NCBI GenBank assembly: GCA_029884035.1
Contig: JAOUIM010000120.1
Location: 1-9,169 of the forward strand
Direction: 5' to 3'
DNA from: Aquincola sp.
Lineage (GTDB): Bacteria; Pseudomonadota; Gammaproteobacteria; Burkholderiales; Burkholderiaceae_C
Length of the DNA: 9,169 nucleotides
Shown here: positions 7,139 through 9,169 of the stretch, in pieces
Numbering within the stretch: position 1 is the first letter of the stretch
Layout of the letters: every line of letters begins with the position of its first letter
Program-made: the position numbers and the translations under genes
Notes under the pieces: generated by a model
What the model saw: only the letters and a program-made list of their open reading frames with translations
What the model was told of the DNA's origin: nothing
The model's database searches: none

Positions 7139-8413
7139 TCAGACGGCCTTGACCTCGTGCATCGCCGCGATCTGCTGCGCCGTGTAGCCGAGTTCGGCCA
7201 GGACCTCGTCGGTATGCTCGCCCAGCAGCGGCGAGGCCGTGACCTCGGGCTTGAGGTCCGAGAACTTGATCGGGCTGCCGACCGTGAAGTAGCTGCCACG
7301 AACCTTGTGGGGCACCTCGACGATCGATCCGCTCTTGCGCAGCGACTCGTCGCGCAGCAGTTCGTACATCGACAGCACCGGCGCGCAGGGAATGTCGAAC
7401 TTGCGGAAGATGTCGACCGCCTCGAACTTGGTCTTGTCCTTGATGAAGTCCTCGATGGTGGCGAAGATCTTCTCGATATGCGGCTGGCGTGCCTTGGCCG
7501 TGGTGTAGGCCGGATCGGTCTTCCACTCGGGCTTGCCGATCGCGTCGCAGATCGGCTCCCACGCGTGGCCCTGGATCGTGAAGTAGATGTAGGCGTTGGG
7601 GTCGGTCTCCCAGCCCTTGCACTTCAGGACCCAGCCCGGCTGGCCGCCGCCGCCAGCGTTGCCGCCGCGCGGCGTGACCTTGCTCTTGAAGGCGTCCATC
7701 TCGTGCGGGTACTGCGGGTACTCCTCGAGATATCCGATGCGTTCCAGGCGCTGCTGGTCGCGCATCTTGACGCGGCACAGGTTCAGGCAGGCGTCCTGCA
7801 TCGACACGGCCACCTTCTGGCCCTTGCCAGACTGCTGGCGCCCGATGATCGCCGTGAGGATGCCGATCGCCAGGTGCATGCCGGTGTTGGAGTCACCCAG
7901 CGCAGCGGCAGAGACCAGCGGCTGCGAGTTCTCGCCCTTCCACCAACCCGTGGTCGACGCAGCGCCGCCGGCGCACTGCGCCACGTTCTCGTAGACCTTG
8001 AGATCCTCGTAGTGGTGCCCTTCCGAGAAGCCCTTGACCGAAGCCAAGATCATGCCGGGGTTGAGCTGCTGGATGTACTCCCACGTGAAGCCCATGCGAT
8101 CGAGCGCGCCAGGGCCGAAGTTCTCGACCATCACGTCCGACTCCCTGATCAGCTTCTCCAGCACCTGCTTGCCTTCGGCCTTCTTGGTGTCCAGCGTCAG
8201 CGAGCGCTTGTTGCTGTTGAGCATCGTGAAGTACAGCGCATCCGCGTCCGGGATGTCGCGTAGCTGGCTGCGGGTGACGTCGCCGGCGCCAGGACGCTCG
8301 ACCTTGATCACGTCGGCGCCGAACCACGCCAGCAGCTGGGTACACGCCGGGCCTGCCTGCACGTGGGTGAAGTCGATGATCTTGATGCCCTTGAGGGGAA
8401 GTTGCCCAGACAT
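7139..8413 (-). CDS. frc: Formyl-CoA:oxalate CoA-transferase, paralogue B
   Basis: This 424-aa cytosolic class III CoA-transferase is the more canonical of the two copies. It transfers CoA from formyl-CoA to oxalate, making the oxalyl-CoA that the neighbouring decarboxylase uses. Visible signatures are IDFTHVQAGPACTQ (13-26), identical to Frc around the conserved Gln; Gln50, equivalent to YfdW Gln48; Tyr141-Glu142; the catalytic Asp174 in AALGDSNTGMH; and the full glycine loop GGNAGGGGQPGW (250-261). Three extra residues sit in WWKGENSQPL (157-166), between the Tyr-Glu pair and the catalytic Asp, compared with E. coli YfdW. The ATG at 8413 has AAGGAG eight bases upstream. It follows oxc by 39 bases, so the two are almost certainly co-transcribed. 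The partial identity with the copy at 5293-6540 points to an old duplication or separate recruitment, not a recent repeat. Confidence 0.95.
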   Translation of the reverse strand: MSGQLPLKGIKIIDFTHVQAGPACTQLLAWFGADVIKVERPGAGDVTRSQLRDIPDADALYFTMLNSNKRSLTLDTKKAEGKQVLEKLIRESDVMVENFGPGALDRMGFTWEYIQQLNPGMILASVKGFSEGHHYEDLKVYENVAQCAGGAASTTGWWKGENSQPLVSAAALGDSNTGMHLAIGILTAIIGRQQSGKGQKVAVSMQDACLNLCRVKMRDQQRLERIGYLEEYPQYPHEMDAFKSKVTPRGGNAGGGGQPGWVLKCKGWETDPNAYIYFTIQGHAWEPICDAIGKPEWKTDPAYTTAKARQPHIEKIFATIEDFIKDKTKFEAVDIFRKFDIPCAPVLSMYELLRDESLRKSGSIVEVPHKVRGSYFTVGSPIKFSDLKPEVTASPLLGEHTDEVLAELGYTAQQIAAMHEVKAV

Positions 8414-8421
8414 GTGCTTAT

Positions 8422-8427
8422 CTCCTT
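8422..8427 (-). promoter_or_regulatory. Ribosome binding site of frc paralogue B
   Basis: The minus strand reads AAGGAG, eight bases before the ATG at 8413, inside the 39-base gap after oxc. It is a near-ideal Shine-Dalgarno sequence and supports strong translation of this copy. Confidence 0.75.
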
Positions 8428-8452
8428 GCGTTGCTTCTCGTGGAAAACCGGT

Positions 8453-9169
8453 TCACTTCTTCATTGCCGCGGCCGGGTTCAGGCTCGTGATACGGCCGCT
8501 CTCGGTGCCAGCGGTCTCGTCGATGATGGCGTTGATCAACGTGGGCCGGCGCGAACTGATGGCCTGTTCCATCGCCTTGCGCAGTTCAGCGGGGCTGGTG
8601 GCGTAGACGCCGACGCCGCCGAACGCCTCCATCATCTTCTCGTAGCGCGCGTCCTTGACGAACACGGTCGGCGCGACGTCGGTGCCGCCGCCCAGGTTCA
8701 TGTCGGTGCCTCGGTAGACGCCGTTGTTGTTGAGGACGACGATGCACACCGGCAGGTTGTAGCGGCAGATGGTTTCGACCTCCATGCCGCTGAATCCGAA
8801 GGCGCTGTCGCCCTCGATCGCGATCACCGGCTGGCCCGACTCCACGGCCGCGGCCACGGCGAACCCCATGCCGATGCCCATCACGCCCCAGGTGCCTACA
8901 TCCAGGCGCTTGCGCGGCTTGTACATGTCGACGATCGAGCGCGTGAAGTCCAGCGCATTGGCGCCTTCGTTGACCAGCATCGCGTCGGGGTTGGCCTTGA
9001 CGATGTCGCGCACCACGTTGAGCGCGCTGTGAAAGTTCATCGGCTTCGGGTCCTTGGCCAGGGTCTCGGCCATCTTGGCGATGTTCTTGTTCCTGCGCTC
9101 CGACACCGCGCTCAACCACTCGGCCGGTGGCTTGGCCCAGCCCTTGCCGATTCCCGCCAACAGCGCCGC
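8453..9169 (-). CDS. oxc: Oxalyl-CoA decarboxylase (partial, N-terminus beyond right edge)
   Basis: This is the C-terminal 238 residues of a thiamine-diphosphate enzyme that converts oxalyl-CoA to formyl-CoA and CO2, the central step of oxalate catabolism. The frame is open to the right edge; Oxalobacter Oxc has 568 residues, so about the last two fifths are seen. Visible here are NEGANALDF (67-75), LDVGTWGVMGIGMGFA (89-104), the ThDP/Mg2+ motif starting GDSAFGFSGME (120-130) and ending NNNG (147-150), VYRG with the tyrosine equivalent to Oxalobacter Tyr483, and the C-terminal lid ESGRITSLN (223-231), whose Ser and Arg match the CoA-thioester-contacting Ser553 and Arg555. These residues separate it from general acetolactate synthase-like relatives. 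A TTG at 9160 could be mistaken for a start, but the sequence before it (AAL in the same frame) continues the protein. It is followed by frc paralogue B after 39 bases. Confidence 0.95.
   Translation of the reverse strand, partial: AALLAGIGKGWAKPPAEWLSAVSERRNKNIAKMAETLAKDPKPMNFHSALNVVRDIVKANPDAMLVNEGANALDFTRSIVDMYKPRKRLDVGTWGVMGIGMGFAVAAAVESGQPVIAIEGDSAFGFSGMEVETICRYNLPVCIVVLNNNGVYRGTDMNLGGGTDVAPTVFVKDARYEKMMEAFGGVGVYATSPAELRKAMEQAISSRRPTLINAIIDETAGTESGRITSLNPAAAMKK

Noticed and set aside
6609..7778. A 389-residue reading in the PAS frame that begins inside frc paralogue B
   Set aside because: The upstream 241 residues are a shadow of the transferase gene. The PAS protein begins at 7055 with its own AAGGAG.
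5368..8263. Plus-strand open frames (459 and 398 codons) opposite the two frc genes
   Set aside because: Their similarity to each other only reflects that the two transferases on the other strand are homologous; neither has a protein-family signature of its own.
8446..8453. AACCGGTT palindrome at the end of oxc
   Set aside because: Only eight bases long and reaching into the stop codon; too short to call an operator or terminator.

Overview
The window comes from a G+C-rich bacterium, most likely a betaproteobacterium of the order Burkholderiales. That placement is an inference from base composition, codon bias, Shine-Dalgarno use and gene types; no rRNA or other phylogenetic marker is present. 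All seven supported genes lie on the minus strand, so transcription runs from right (high coordinates) to left. There is no tRNA, rRNA, CRISPR array, insertion sequence or stretch longer than 300 bases without a gene.

Layout in transcription order: (i) the C-terminal part of oxalyl-CoA decarboxylase (oxc, 9169-8453, cut by the right edge); (ii) formyl-CoA:oxalate CoA-transferase paralogue B (8413-7139); (iii) a gap holding a 10-bp perfect hairpin that resembles an intrinsic terminator (7104-7081); (iv) a 148-aa single-PAS-domain protein (7055-6609); (v) a second class III CoA-transferase, paralogue A (6540-5293); (vi) a 563-aa NuoE+NuoF (FdsG+FdsB) fusion, the diaphorase subunit of an NAD-linked formate dehydrogenase (5266-3575); (vii) its 935-aa molybdenum/tungsten catalytic subunit (3578-771), overlapping the previous gene by four bases (ATGA); (viii) a TerC/YjbE-family membrane protein (698-1, cut by the left edge).

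The genes form a coherent oxalate catabolism and energy module. The CoA-transferases load CoA from formyl-CoA onto oxalate, Oxc decarboxylates oxalyl-CoA to formyl-CoA and CO2, the transferase releases formate, and the two-subunit formate dehydrogenase oxidises formate to CO2 while reducing NAD+. No oxalate transporter is seen in the window. The enzymes belong to known families.

The less ordinary points are: the orphan PAS protein between two CoA-transferase genes, with a histidine where FixL has its haem ligand; the divergence of the two transferases in the catalytic glycine loop; the fused FdsGB subunit; the absence of a His/Cys3 iron-sulfur motif in the catalytic subunit; and a terminator-like hairpin that may split the operon. 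I found no clearly new system; the PAS protein is the best candidate for undescribed biology.
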